Shown in pieces: positions 16,583 to 26,100 of a stretch of 64,000 bases of DNA. Numbering within the stretch: the first letter of the stretch is position 1; the number at the start of each line of letters is the position of its first letter. Under the pieces are notes generated by a model, which was given only the letters and a program-made list of their open reading frames with translations, did not search any database and was not told the origin of the DNA. Origin of the DNA: Actinomadura rupiterrae (lineage in GTDB: Bacteria > Actinomycetota > Actinomycetes > Streptosporangiales > Streptosporangiaceae); contig NZ_JAMZEA010000004.1 in assembly GCF_024172125.1 (NCBI RefSeq), positions 310,001 to 374,000 on the forward strand. The letters run 5' to 3'. The position numbers were made by a program, and so were the translations under genes.

Positions 16583-18526
16583 TCAGGCGCGGCTGGTGAG
16601 CTGGACGCGGGACAGTTGCGGGGTGAAGACGAGCGGGTCGTCTGCCAGCTGGATCTTCAGGTAGGCGGCGTTCGCGGGCAGCGGCGCGGCCGGGGTCAGC
16701 AGGTGGCACTTCCAGCCGAGCTTCGCGTCCACCTTGTACTCCGGCGACGAGGCCAGGGCGATGTCCGTCCAGGTCGTGCCGTCCGGGGAGACCTGCGCCG
16801 TCACCTTGCCCATGAGCCCGGACGCGTAGGACGTCAGCACGAACGACGTGAGGCCAGGGCGCTTGTAGACGACCCAGCCGGGCGCCCAGCCCGTGCGCTT
16901 GAGCCGGGACGGGTCGCCGGAGAACATCGCGGAGTTGTCCTTGTCCAGAGCCAGCCCGGAGCTGTGCGCGTGGACGTGCGACAGGTCATTCAGGTCGTCC
17001 GAAAAGGTCGTCGTCTTCGGGACGTCCGGCAGCGGCCGGAGCCCGAGCGTGGTCCAGATGACGACGCCGCGGCCGGGCAGGTCGGCCGTGAAGGACGGCC
17101 CGGACGCCTGGCGCTTGGGCGTGGGGAAGCCCTGCGCGTCCGCCGGGCGGTCGTCGGCGAAGTAGCGGTACTCCAGCAGCGAGGACGTGACGCCAGGGAC
17201 GTTCAGCCTGACCGTGTGCGCCTGGTCGGTGTCGTTGACGACGGCGATCGAGAGGTCCCCGCCGGGCAGCAGCGCGGCCGTCGCGCGAACCCCGGTGATG
17301 CCCGTGCCCGGGACGGCGAGGATCCGCGATCCCTTCGGGAAGCAGCGGCTCAGCAGGGACCACGTGTAGTACCAGGGCCGCAGGTCGGCGTCGCTCGCCG
17401 GGTAGCCGTCCTGGCCGCCGAGCGAGTTCCAGAAGCCCCAGCCCTTGAGGTTCTTGGAGCCGTACTCGCCGCCGGTGTGCTGCGCGTCGTCCAGGTCCCA
17501 GGCCAGGACGCCCTGGGCGCCGGCCCGCATGACCTGGACGGCGTAGTCGGCCATCTGGACGCCGTACTTGAAGTCGTAGCGCAACTTCTGGGTGTCCGGC
17601 GAGACCAGGCCCTTGTCGATACCCGCCTCGGTGACCAGGAAGGGCTTGGCAGCGGTGTCGCCGTTGTCGATGTACTGGCGCTGCCACCAGAGCCGGTTCT
17701 CCAGGTCGCCGTACTCGACGTTGTACTCGTACTCGTACTTGTGGACGTCGTAGGCGCCGACCCGGCCCCTGGACGTGTCGACCGTCTTCACCACCCAGCT
17801 CTCGTCGTGGCCGGTGGCGGTGTCGGCGGTCTTGGAGAGGAAGTCGTCCGCCTCGGTCGCGTCGGGCCCGACGACGGAGATCCGGTCGAGCAGGCCGCGC
17901 CGGGACAGCTCGCCCTGCACGTTCTCCAGCGTCCTCTTCCAGGGGTCGAAGTCGCCGTAGTCCGGGAACCACAGGTTCGGCTCGTTGTGGAAGTTGTAGA
18001 GCGCGAGGCAGGTGTACTTACGGACGTCCAAAAGGTGCTCGACGAGATCGGCCACCGCCGTCGCGTACCTCGGATCGTCGCCCGGAACGTCGAACTTGCC
18101 GATGCCCGGGACCCAGTCGCCGATCACCACGCTCGCGCCGAGCCGCTCGGCGCGGTCGAGCATGCCGTAGAGCTGCCGCATCTGGTCGGAGTCCCAGTCG
18201 TAGACGGGCCGTCCGGACGGCGCGTCCAGGCCGGTGACGTACCACGCCGGGGTGATCATCACGCGCAGCAGCGAGGGGCGCATGAAGGCGAGCCGCTCGT
18301 CCACGCGCCGCCACTGCGCGTCGGTCAGCGCCAGCTCGAAGGGCGAGAAGTGCACGCCGAGGCCCTGGAAGCCGTCCCGCCAGACGTTGCCGAGCAGGAC
18401 GGTGACCGCGTCACCCGCCGGAGCCGCCGGAGCCGCCGCCAGCGCGCGGCCGGGAAGGACCGCGCCGGAGGCGGCCACCGCCGCGGCCGCCGCGCCGTAC
18501 TTGAGGACCTGCCTACGAGCGATCAT
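16583..18526 (-). CDS. Tat-exported glycoside hydrolase, clan GH-A (GH5/GH39-like)
   Basis: A 647-residue secreted hydrolase. The N-terminus MIARRQVLKYG is a twin-arginine signal followed by an Ala-rich hydrophobic stretch and a cleavage region near ALAAAPA. The catalytic (beta/alpha)8 barrel follows, with the acid/base Glu in NFHNEPNLWF (about residue 183) and the nucleophile Glu in LVTEAGID (about residue 300), the two-Glu arrangement of clan A retaining glycosidases. The last third is beta-rich, with a sandwich domain (about 400-480) and a carbohydrate-binding-like C-terminal domain. The exact GH family and substrate cannot be read. ATG at 18526 is chosen since the Tat motif starts there; upstream residues to 18574 look non-coding. 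Confidence 0.82.
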   Translation of the reverse strand: MIARRQVLKYGAAAAAVAASGAVLPGRALAAAPAAPAGDAVTVLLGNVWRDGFQGLGVHFSPFELALTDAQWRRVDERLAFMRPSLLRVMITPAWYVTGLDAPSGRPVYDWDSDQMRQLYGMLDRAERLGASVVIGDWVPGIGKFDVPGDDPRYATAVADLVEHLLDVRKYTCLALYNFHNEPNLWFPDYGDFDPWKRTLENVQGELSRRGLLDRISVVGPDATEADDFLSKTADTATGHDESWVVKTVDTSRGRVGAYDVHKYEYEYNVEYGDLENRLWWQRQYIDNGDTAAKPFLVTEAGIDKGLVSPDTQKLRYDFKYGVQMADYAVQVMRAGAQGVLAWDLDDAQHTGGEYGSKNLKGWGFWNSLGGQDGYPASDADLRPWYYTWSLLSRCFPKGSRILAVPGTGITGVRATAALLPGGDLSIAVVNDTDQAHTVRLNVPGVTSSLLEYRYFADDRPADAQGFPTPKRQASGPSFTADLPGRGVVIWTTLGLRPLPDVPKTTTFSDDLNDLSHVHAHSSGLALDKDNSAMFSGDPSRLKRTGWAPGWVVYKRPGLTSFVLTSYASGLMGKVTAQVSPDGTTWTDIALASSPEYKVDAKLGWKCHLLTPAAPLPANAAYLKIQLADDPLVFTPQLSRVQLTSRA

Positions 18527-18631
18527 GAGGGGCTCCGCGGGGGACGTCCGGTCGGTACGCCCGGAGACAATCATGAACTTCTCTCATCTTTCAAGACCCG
18601 ACTGTCAGAGGTGCGGCGTACCGTCGGTTCC

Positions 18632-19300
18632 ATGGAGGAACGGGACGCTTGGGACGGGCTGCTCGGGGCCGGGTTCCTGCATGCGGCGCGGGAGGCGCAC
18701 CGCGAGGCGACCCTCGTGGTGTTCGGCGCGCTCAACCGGGCCGGAGGCTTCACCGAGCGGTCGTACGGGGTGTCGTCGTTCGACGTGCTCGCGACGCAGC
18801 TCGACCGCACGCTGCGGGTCGGGGCCGGGTCGGGCCGCATCGCCGCGCGGGACGATCTGAACGGCTCGCCCGGCTGGCGCTGCGGGCGGTTCCGGGTGCT
18901 GCTCAAGCGGCATCCGTTCGGCGCCGTCCGGACGATCCGCTGGGACCGCGACAGCGCCACCAAGCAGGCCGTCGCGCGGCAGGAGTTCGCGGACGACCCG
19001 CAGCTCGCCCTGCCGATCCCGGGCCTGCCCCGCGACACGCCCGGCATGGTGACGCTCGTGCTCGCGCACAGCGCCACCGAGGATCCGCTGGAGATGGAGC
19101 TCTTCCTGGGCCGTCCCCGGTGGAACGAGGACGGCGGGACCCCCTGGCACTGGGTGCGCGCGCTCGACGACGCGTCGCTCGGCGCCGATCCACGCCGTAA
19201 GCTCGTCGAGCCCACCCTGCCGCTGTGGAGCGACGACGAGGCCGATGTGCCGATGCGGCTTCGCGCGCGGGAAGAGACGAGCTATGAAACGGCACGGTGA
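18632..19300 (+). CDS. Hypothetical partner of XRE-ImmA protein, 222 aa
   Basis: Not recognised as a named family. A soluble protein beginning MEERDAWDGLLGAGFLHAA with a core of alternating strands (FRVLLKRHPFGAVRTIRWDRD, then GMVTLVLAHSATEDPLEMELFLG). The acidic C-terminus ends just at the overlap (GTGA) with the next gene, an XRE regulator fused to an ImmA/IrrE metalloprotease. Two-gene units in which an ImmA-type protease is coupled to a partner protein are common in prophage and toxin-antitoxin control. Here the partner could be the target or effector controlled by the protease, but this is inferred from gene order only. Confidence 0.7.
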   Translation: MEERDAWDGLLGAGFLHAAREAHREATLVVFGALNRAGGFTERSYGVSSFDVLATQLDRTLRVGAGSGRIAARDDLNGSPGWRCGRFRVLLKRHPFGAVRTIRWDRDSATKQAVARQEFADDPQLALPIPGLPRDTPGMVTLVLAHSATEDPLEMELFLGRPRWNEDGGTPWHWVRALDDASLGADPRRKLVEPTLPLWSDDEADVPMRLRAREETSYETAR

Positions 19301-20385
19301 ACGACGAGGAGCGCATCGCCACCAGGCATCCCCGGGTGGTGTTCGACGGTGAGCGGCTGACCCTGGCCCGGCGGCTGCGCGGGCTGCGCAAGAACCAGCT
19401 GGCGCAGGCGGTCGGCACGACCCCGGCGACGATCGGGCAGTACGAGGCGGGCGTGCACCGGCCGTCCGGGCGGTCGCTGTCCCGGCTCGCGATCGCGCTC
19501 GGCGTCCCGGTCGACTTCTTCCGTCCCGGACGCGGCCCGGTGTCGCCGGACGCCGCGCACTTCCGGTCGCTGCGCTCCACCACGCAGGTCGAGCGCGACC
19601 AGGCGCTCGCCTACGGGCGCATCGCCGCCGACCTGGTCGCCGTCCTCGCCGAGGTGGTCGAGTTTCCGGCGGCGGCGCTGCCCGAGCATCCCGTGTCCCC
19701 GGACGAGATCGCCGGGCCCGGGCCGGTGGCCGCCGCCCGCGAGGCGCGCGCCGCGATGGCCTCCGGCGCCGCCGGGGCGGTGCCGCACGTCGTCCGGCTG
19801 CTGGAGCGGCACGGCGTCCTGGTGCTGGTGATGCCGCCGTCGTCCGAGCGGGTGGACGCGTTCGGGATCGGCGCGCACCCGCATCCGATGGTGCTGTTCA
19901 ACCCCGCCAAGGGCGACTACTGGCGGAACCGCTTCGACGCGGCGCACGAGCTGGGCCACCTGGTCATGCATGCGGACGCCGAGCCCGGCAGCAAGATCGT
20001 CGAGGACCAGGCGCACCGGTTCGCCGCCGAGTTCCTGATGCCCGGACCCGCCATCGCGGACGTCCTGCCCGCCGTCCCGGACTGGGACCGCCTCGCCGCG
20101 CTGAAGGCCGAGTGGGGCGTGAGCATCGCGGCCCTCCTCTACCGCGCCCGCACCCTTGGTGTCATGCCCGAGCAGGTCTATCGCGAGGCGATGGCGACGA
20201 TGTCCCGCCAGGGCTGGCGGCGCGCCGAGCCCGGCCCGTCCGGCGGGACGCGCCCGCTGGAGCGTCCCACGCTGCTGACGCGCGCGATCGAGCTAGCCGC
20301 GGCCGGCGGCCTCGACCGGGACGCGCTGGCCGACCGCGCCCGCGTCACCCGCGCCGACCTCGACCTCCTCGTCCCACCCCGCTAG
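19297..20385 (+). CDS. XRE helix-turn-helix + ImmA/IrrE metallopeptidase (M78)
   Basis: A 362-residue fusion. Residues about 15-75 are an XRE-type helix-turn-helix (KNQLAQAVGTTPATIGQYEAG, then SRLAIALGVPVDFF). Residues about 150-270 are an M78 zinc peptidase with HELGHLVMH (about 217-225) and a downstream Glu in QAHRFAAEFLMP. In phage and ICEBs1 systems ImmA cleaves the ImmR repressor; IrrE cleaves DdrO after DNA damage. In the fused form the DNA-binding and protease parts act in one chain, so autoregulation by stress is plausible. It is translationally coupled to the upstream 222-residue protein. A C-terminal region of about 90 residues is helical and of unknown role. Confidence 0.88.
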   Translation: MNDEERIATRHPRVVFDGERLTLARRLRGLRKNQLAQAVGTTPATIGQYEAGVHRPSGRSLSRLAIALGVPVDFFRPGRGPVSPDAAHFRSLRSTTQVERDQALAYGRIAADLVAVLAEVVEFPAAALPEHPVSPDEIAGPGPVAAAREARAAMASGAAGAVPHVVRLLERHGVLVLVMPPSSERVDAFGIGAHPHPMVLFNPAKGDYWRNRFDAAHELGHLVMHADAEPGSKIVEDQAHRFAAEFLMPGPAIADVLPAVPDWDRLAALKAEWGVSIAALLYRARTLGVMPEQVYREAMATMSRQGWRRAEPGPSGGTRPLERPTLLTRAIELAAAGGLDRDALADRARVTRADLDLLVPPR

Positions 20386-20618
20386 CGCGCGCCCGCACGT
20401 CCTTCTCCTTGCCGAACGTGAATCCGTCTCGGCTGCCCGTGAACCCGGGCCGGGAAGCGGGCGTCAACTTGTATGCGCTTGCGTAGCTCCTCCCCCCTTG
20501 TCCCCCGATGTTTAGCGGGTTACTCAAGGGGAGTACGCCTGAACGTATCCGCTCATAGCTCACCTTCCACTCCCATCACCCCACATGTACGCGCCCCCCG
20601 CGTCCGAGGAGAACCTGA

Positions 20619-21371
20619 ATGCGCCGAATCCTGCTTGGTCTCGTCCCCCTGGCGATCGCCGGGACGATCTCCACCGTCCTGCCCGGCACGGCCGAAGCCG
20701 CCGTGACCCGCGCACCGGACCGGACCCGGCAGCTCGCCGCGCCCCGCGCCCCGCAGGACGTCACGGCCGCGGCCAAGACGCTGCACTACGGCGACAAGGG
20801 CGCCACGGTGAAGTACCTGCAGCAGCGGCTGCGCGCCCTGCACTACGACCCCGGCACGGTCGACGGCAAGTACGGCAAGGACCTGCGCTTCGCGGTGTAC
20901 GCGTTCCAGCGCGTCAACCACATCAGCCCGTCCAGCACGGTCGGCCCGCGGACGTGGCGCGCCCTCACCCACCCGGCCGCGCCGCCGCGCATCATCAAGG
21001 GCGGCGCCGCGAACCGCGTCGAGGTGTCCAGGAAGCACCAGCTCGTGGTCGTCTACGAGCGCAACCAGGTCAAGCTGATCACCATCACGTCCACCGGGTC
21101 CGGCAAGCGGTACTGCTCGGGCGGTTCGTGCGGCTACGCGCGGACGCCGTCCGGGAACTTCCGCGTGCAGCGGAAGATCAACGGCTGGCGGCACGCGCCG
21201 CTCGGCCTGCTCTACAAGCCGATCTACTTCCACGGCGGCTACGCCCTGCACGGCAACCCGAGCGTCCCGCTCTACCCGGCGTCGCACGGCTGCGCCCGCA
21301 TCCCGATGTACCACACGGCCGACCTGCTGTTCCGCCTGATCCCGGTCGGCACCGCCGTCTACGTCCGCTAA
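20619..21371 (+). CDS. Secreted L,D-transpeptidase with peptidoglycan-binding domain
   Basis: A 250-residue exported enzyme. A Sec signal peptide (residues 1-27, ending TAEAA) is followed by a PG_binding_1 domain (about 55-115: GDKGATVKYLQQRLRALHY, TVDGKYGK, FAVYAFQR). A YkuD catalytic domain follows (about 130-250), with the catalytic His in YFHGGYALHG and Cys in SHGCARIP (about 222-227). L,D-transpeptidases make 3-3 peptidoglycan cross-links or attach proteins and are resistant to most penicillins. A Cys pair (CSGGSC) in the catalytic domain may form a disulfide. ATG, preceded by GAGGAGA. Monocistronic, ended by an exceptionally long hairpin. Confidence 0.9.
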   Translation: MRRILLGLVPLAIAGTISTVLPGTAEAAVTRAPDRTRQLAAPRAPQDVTAAAKTLHYGDKGATVKYLQQRLRALHYDPGTVDGKYGKDLRFAVYAFQRVNHISPSSTVGPRTWRALTHPAAPPRIIKGGAANRVEVSRKHQLVVVYERNQVKLITITSTGSGKRYCSGGSCGYARTPSGNFRVQRKINGWRHAPLGLLYKPIYFHGGYALHGNPSVPLYPASHGCARIPMYHTADLLFRLIPVGTAVYVR

Positions 21372-21819
21372 CCACCCCCGGGTCCGCTGAGGCGGCCCGC
21401 CCTCGCGCGGTCGGGCTCGCGCGATAAGGCGCGTGCGGCCGGGCTCGCGCGGCCGGGGCCCCGCGGGCGGGGCCTCGTAATCATGCGCGCGCAGCCGGGC
21501 TCGCCCGGCTGCGCGCGCGGGCGGAGTCGCGGGTCGGTGGGACGGCCACGGGTCGGCCCGGGCTCGGCGCCGGTGGGCGCGGGACGCGGGTCGCCCACCG
21601 CGCCGGGTCGGTCCCGGAGCCCGGGGGTCGGTGACGGGCTCCGGTCGGTCTGGCCCGGCGCGATGGGCGTCTTGCGGAGCATTGATTACTCTCCGCAACG
21701 TCTTCATTACCCTGGAGCATGATCGCTAACCGTGCGATGGAAATCCCGTGGAACGATCGGGAGAACCCGCGGGGACGAGGCGCCCCGGAACGGACGGCGC
21801 GGACTACGATTGCCCCATC
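21372..21819. other. Intergenic region with GC hairpins, no gene seen
   Basis: About 450 bases downstream of the transpeptidase. The first half is almost pure G/C with several inverted repeats, including the long hairpin listed separately. The second half has lower GC (TTGATTACTCTCCGCAACG near 21681) and probably contains the promoter of the BlaI-type gene. Confidence 0.5.
21485..21518. terminator. Very stable hairpin, probable terminator
   Basis: A perfect 16-bp stem, 21485-21500 with 21503-21518, leaving almost no loop (in practice a 4-6 base loop), about 115 bases after the transpeptidase stop codon. A second GGCCCCG stem lies just upstream (about 21455-21475). There is no U-tract. Confidence 0.7.
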
Positions 21820-22245
21820 ATGCAAACGTCGGACGGAGCGGGGACGGATCCGGTGACGCGCAGACGGCTGGGACAGCTGGAGGCCGAGGTGCTCGCGGCG
21901 CTGGGCGCGGCGCGACGGCCGGTGGCGACCGCCGAGCTGCGCGACGCGCTGCCCGGCGCCCCCGCCTACACCACGGTGAACACGATCCTCTTCCGGCTGC
22001 TGGGCAAGGGCCAGGTCAGCCGGATGCGCGAGGGGCGGCACTTCCTCTACAAGCTGGCCGTGGACGAGTCCCGGCTGGTCGCGGACCAGATGCACGACCG
22101 GCTGCGGGTGGCGAGCGACCCGCGCGCGGTGCTCGCCCGCTTCGTCGCGGCGCTGAGCGGCGAGGAGGAGCGGACGCTGCGCGCGATCCTGGCGCAGCCG
22201 CGCGAGCCGCTCCCGATGGAGCACATTGACCTGAAGTCCGGTTGA
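21820..22245 (+). CDS. BlaI/MecI/CopY-family transcriptional repressor
   Basis: A 141-residue regulator. Residues about 12-85 form the BlaI winged helix: QLEAEVLAALGAARRPVATAELRDAL, then YTTVNTILFRLLGKGQVSRMREG, the latter being the family's recognition helix and wing. The C-terminal half is the helical dimerisation part. In BlaI/MecI systems a membrane M56 protease partner (BlaR1) cleaves the repressor; none is found nearby, so this is an orphan or its partner is elsewhere. The ATG at 21820 lacks a clear ribosome site; a GTG shortly downstream is an alternative start. An arylamine N-acetyltransferase gene follows 17 bases later, suggesting a common transcript. Confidence 0.85.
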   Translation: MQTSDGAGTDPVTRRRLGQLEAEVLAALGAARRPVATAELRDALPGAPAYTTVNTILFRLLGKGQVSRMREGRHFLYKLAVDESRLVADQMHDRLRVASDPRAVLARFVAALSGEEERTLRAILAQPREPLPMEHIDLKSG

Positions 22246-22262
22246 GGTCGTACCGTTCGTCC

Positions 22263-23120
22263 ATGAACGACTTGTGGCACGGAAGCGAGCTGGACCTCGA
22301 CGCCTACCTCGCCCTGACCGGGTTCGACGGGGAGCGCGCGCCGACGCTGGCCACGCTGCGCGCGCTGCACCGGGGGCACACCACGTCGATCCCGTTCGAG
22401 AACCTAGAACCGGTGCTCGGCCGGCCCGTCCTGCTGGACCTGCCGTCCTTGCAGGCCAAGCTGGTGCGGTCCGCCCGCGGCGGTTACTGCTTCGAGCACG
22501 TCACGCTCTTCGCGGCCGTGCTGGAGAGGCTCGGGTACGACTTCACCGCGCTCGTCGGACGCGTCGTGGTCGGCGCGCCGGAGGGGGCGATCCGTCCGGC
22601 GACTCACGCGCTGCTGATCGTCCGGCCCGCGGACGACGACCGCGAGTGGCTGTGCGACGTCGGCTTCGGCGGCGGCCCGCTCGAACCGCTGGAGTTCGCG
22701 GACGGCACCGAGTCCGAGCAGGACGGGTGGCGGTTCCGGCTCGTCCGGCTGGCGGACGACGAGTTCGGCGTCCGGCACTGGACGCTGGAGCAGCACGGCC
22801 CGGACGGCTGGGCGCGGCGGCACGTGTTCGCGCAGGTCCCGGCGTTCCCGATCGACTACACCGTGGGCAGCCACTACGTCTCGACGCATCCGCGCTCGCC
22901 GTTCGTCGGGCGGGTCTTCGCGCAGCACTTCGCCCCCGGCCTGCTCCGCCAGCTGGACAACCTCGCGCTGACCACCACCTGGCCGGACGGCACGTCCGAG
23001 ACCCGCGACCTGGAACCGGACGAGTTCGCCAAGACCCTCGCCGAGTTCGGCATCGTCCCGTCCCGCGACGACCTGGAGAACACGCTCAAGGTCGTCGCCG
23101 GCGAGGGCACGCCCGGCTAG
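22263..23120 (+). CDS. nat: Arylamine N-acetyltransferase
   Basis: A 285-residue enzyme that moves an acetyl (or other acyl) group from CoA to arylamines, hydrazines or, in secondary metabolism, to amine starter units. The catalytic triad is complete: Cys76 in RGGYCFEH, His115 in ATHALLIV and Asp132 in LCDVGFGGGP. The family's N-terminal features SIPFENLEP and the length match. It lies 17 bases after the BlaI-type repressor. It is convergent with the FAD/Fe-S dehydrogenase, whose stop overlaps its own by four bases. Confidence 0.93.
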   Translation: MNDLWHGSELDLDAYLALTGFDGERAPTLATLRALHRGHTTSIPFENLEPVLGRPVLLDLPSLQAKLVRSARGGYCFEHVTLFAAVLERLGYDFTALVGRVVVGAPEGAIRPATHALLIVRPADDDREWLCDVGFGGGPLEPLEFADGTESEQDGWRFRLVRLADDEFGVRHWTLEQHGPDGWARRHVFAQVPAFPIDYTVGSHYVSTHPRSPFVGRVFAQHFAPGLLRQLDNLALTTTWPDGTSETRDLEPDEFAKTLAEFGIVPSRDDLENTLKVVAGEGTPG

Positions 23121-26100
23121 CCCGCGTCCGGTCGGAGCGCGCTCGCCAGGAGTTCGGCCAGGTGGACGGCGCGGCGGCCCGTCCCCTGGACGATCTGGAC
23201 CCGGCACGAGAACCCGTCGGCGAGCACGAGCGGCGCGTCGCGGGCCTTCGGGTACAGCTCGCGTTCGGCGCAGCCCTGCGACACGTCCCAGTGCCCGCGC
23301 GCGAACCCGAAGTCGCCCGCGAGGCCGCAGCACCCGGCCCCGACGACGTCCGCCCGGACCCCGAGCCGCTCAAGAATCCGCAGGTCAGAGGTGTAGGAGC
23401 CGTGCGCTTCCTGATGGCAGTGCACCTGCGCGACGGCCTCCTGGTCGATCGTCCGGAACGGCCACGGATCGGCGTCCGCGACGAGTTCGGCCAGCGTGGT
23501 CACGGATGCGGCGAGCCGGTGCGCGCGCGGGCCGTCCGGCAGCAGCTCGGGCGCCTCGGTGCGCAGCATGACCGTGCAGGACGGTTCGAGCCCGACGATC
23601 GGCAGGCCCGCGTCGAGCGCGGGTTCGAGCACGTCCAGGGTCCGCCGCAGCACGGCCTTCGCGACGCCGAGCTGCCCCGTGGAGTGCCAGGTCAGCCCGC
23701 AGCAGACGGCGCGCGGCGGAAGCACGGCCCGATACCCGGTCGCCGACAGGACCGAAACAGCGGCGCGCCCGACTTCGGGCGTATGGAACGCGGTAAAGGT
23801 GTCCGGCCACAACACGACAGGCCGCACGCCCAGGCGCCCGGTTCGCGCGGCCAGCTCGCGCCGCAATGGCCGGACGGCGAAAGGCGGCAGGTCACGGCGC
23901 GGTTCGATCCCCGCCGCACGCTTCACCACCGACGCGACCACCGGACGCCGCAGCGCGGCGTTCGCAACAGCGGCCACGCCCGGGACGGCCGTCGCAATGC
24001 GTGACCAGACCGGCAGCCACCCCATCGAGTAGTGCGCCATCGGACGCACGCGTCCCGCGTAATGGCGGTGCAGGAACTCCGCCTTGTACGTGGCCATATC
24101 GACGTTGACCGGGCAGTCACTCGCGCACGCCTTGCACGAAAGGCACAGATCGAGCGCCTCCAGCACCTCGGACGAGCGCCACCCGTCCCGCAGCGACTCC
24201 CCGCGCAGCATCTCGGACAGCACCCGGGCCCGTCCCCGCGTCGAATGCACCTCGTCCCGCGTGACCTTGAACGACGGACACATCGACGTCCCGTCCCCCA
24301 GCGTCCGGCAGGCCCCCACCCCCACGCACCGCTGCACAGCCTTCGCGAACGACCCCTCATCCCGCGAAAGCGCCTGCGCTGGCACAAACCCGCCCCCCGC
24401 CGCACCCCCCTGCTCCCGCAGCCCCCGCCCCACCCCAAGCAAACGCCCCAGCCAGGGCGCACGCTCCGGCACGGAACCGTGCTCCGCTGTGGGCGCGTGC
24501 CCCGACGTGAGCGCGGGTTGCGGAGTGGATTTGAGTTGCGGGGTGGGCTTTGGGGGGCGGGTGAGGTGGTTGAAGCCGGGACCGGGCCGGAGGCCCAGGT
24601 CGAGGGGGTCGGGGTTGGTGATGACGCCGGGGTTGAAGGTGTCGGTGGGGTCGAAGAGGTGCTTGAAGGCGGCGAAGGCCGCGCGCAGCTCGGGCGAGTA
24701 CATGCGTTCGAGCAGCTCGGAGCGGGCGCGGCCGTCGCCGTGCTCGCCCGACACCGAGCCGCCGTGGGAGACGACGAGGTCGGTCGCGTCCGTGAGGAAC
24801 GCGCGGTAGGCCCCCGGACGCGTCGCCAGCGGGAAGTCGAGCCGGACGTGCAGGCACCCTTCGCCGAAGTGCCCGAAGGGGACGCCGCGCAGCCCGTGCT
24901 CCCTCATCAGGGCGTAGAGGTCGCGCAGGTAGGCGGCGAGCCGGTCGGGCGGGACGGCGGAGTCCTCCCAGCCGGGCCAGGCCTCGCCGCCGTCCGGCAG
25001 GCGCGTCACCAGTCCCGCGCCCGCCTCCCGGATCCACCACAAGGCGCGCATGCGGTCCGGGTCGTCCACGACGACGGCGTGCGGAGCGGCCGCGGCCAGC
25101 GTCCGCGCTTGCGAGCGGGCCGCCTCGGCGGTCGGGCCGCCGACCTCGCAGTACAGCCAGCCGCCGCCCAGCGGCAGATCGGATCCGGCGTCGTGCCGTC
25201 CGGGCCGGGTGCGGAGCGCGGCGAGCAGGTCGGACGCCATGCCCTCGACGGTCAGCGCCGTCCCGGACGCGGCGATGGCCGGCGCCGCCGCCGCGGCCTC
25301 GAACACGTCCGGGAAGCCGAGCACGGCGAGCGCGCGGGCCTTCGGCGTCTCCACGAGCCGGACGGTCGCCTCGGTGACGATCCCGCACGTCCCTTCGGAT
25401 CCGACCAGTGCCTTCGCCACGTCGAAGCCGTTTTCGGGCAGCAGGTGATGCAGGCCGTAGCCGGACCCCTGCCGTCCGAAGCGTCCTAGTTCGGTGCGCA
25501 GTGGCGCGAGATGCGCGTCGCGGAGCGCCCGGAGCGCGCGGTCGAGGTCCGGCGCGTCGATCCCGCCGCGGCGCGCCGTGACGTGGCGCCCGTCGGGGAG
25601 CAGCAGGTGCAGTTCGCGGACGTTCGCGGCGGTCGTCCCGTACACGACGCTGTGTGCGCCGCAGGCGTTGTTGCCGATCATCCCGCCGAGCGTGCAGCGC
25701 GAGTGCGTGGACGGGTCGGGCCCGAACGTGAGCCCGTGCGGCGCCGCGGCCGCGCGCAGCTCGTCCAGGACGACGCCCGGCTCGACCACCGCCGTCCGCG
25801 CGTCCGGATCGACGGCCTTGATCGCGGTCAGGTGGCGCGACACGTCCACGACGAGGCCGTCCCCGATCGCGTTGCCCGCGACGGACGTCCCGCCTCCGCG
25901 CACCGTGACCGGCACGCCCACCTCGGCCGCGGCGCGCCGGATCCGGTCCAGGTCGCCGACCGTGCGCGGCTCGGCCACCGCCACCGGGACGCGCCGGAAG
26001 AGCGACGCGTCCGAGGAGTAGGCCGTCCGCGCCGTCAGGTCGGCGCGGACGATCCCCGGCAGCGCGGCGGCGAGGGCCTCGGCGCGACCGGCGGCAAGAG

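Noticed and set aside
22242..22262. Earlier GTG start for the N-acetyltransferase
   Set aside because: It would overlap the BlaI stop and add seven residues not found in the family.
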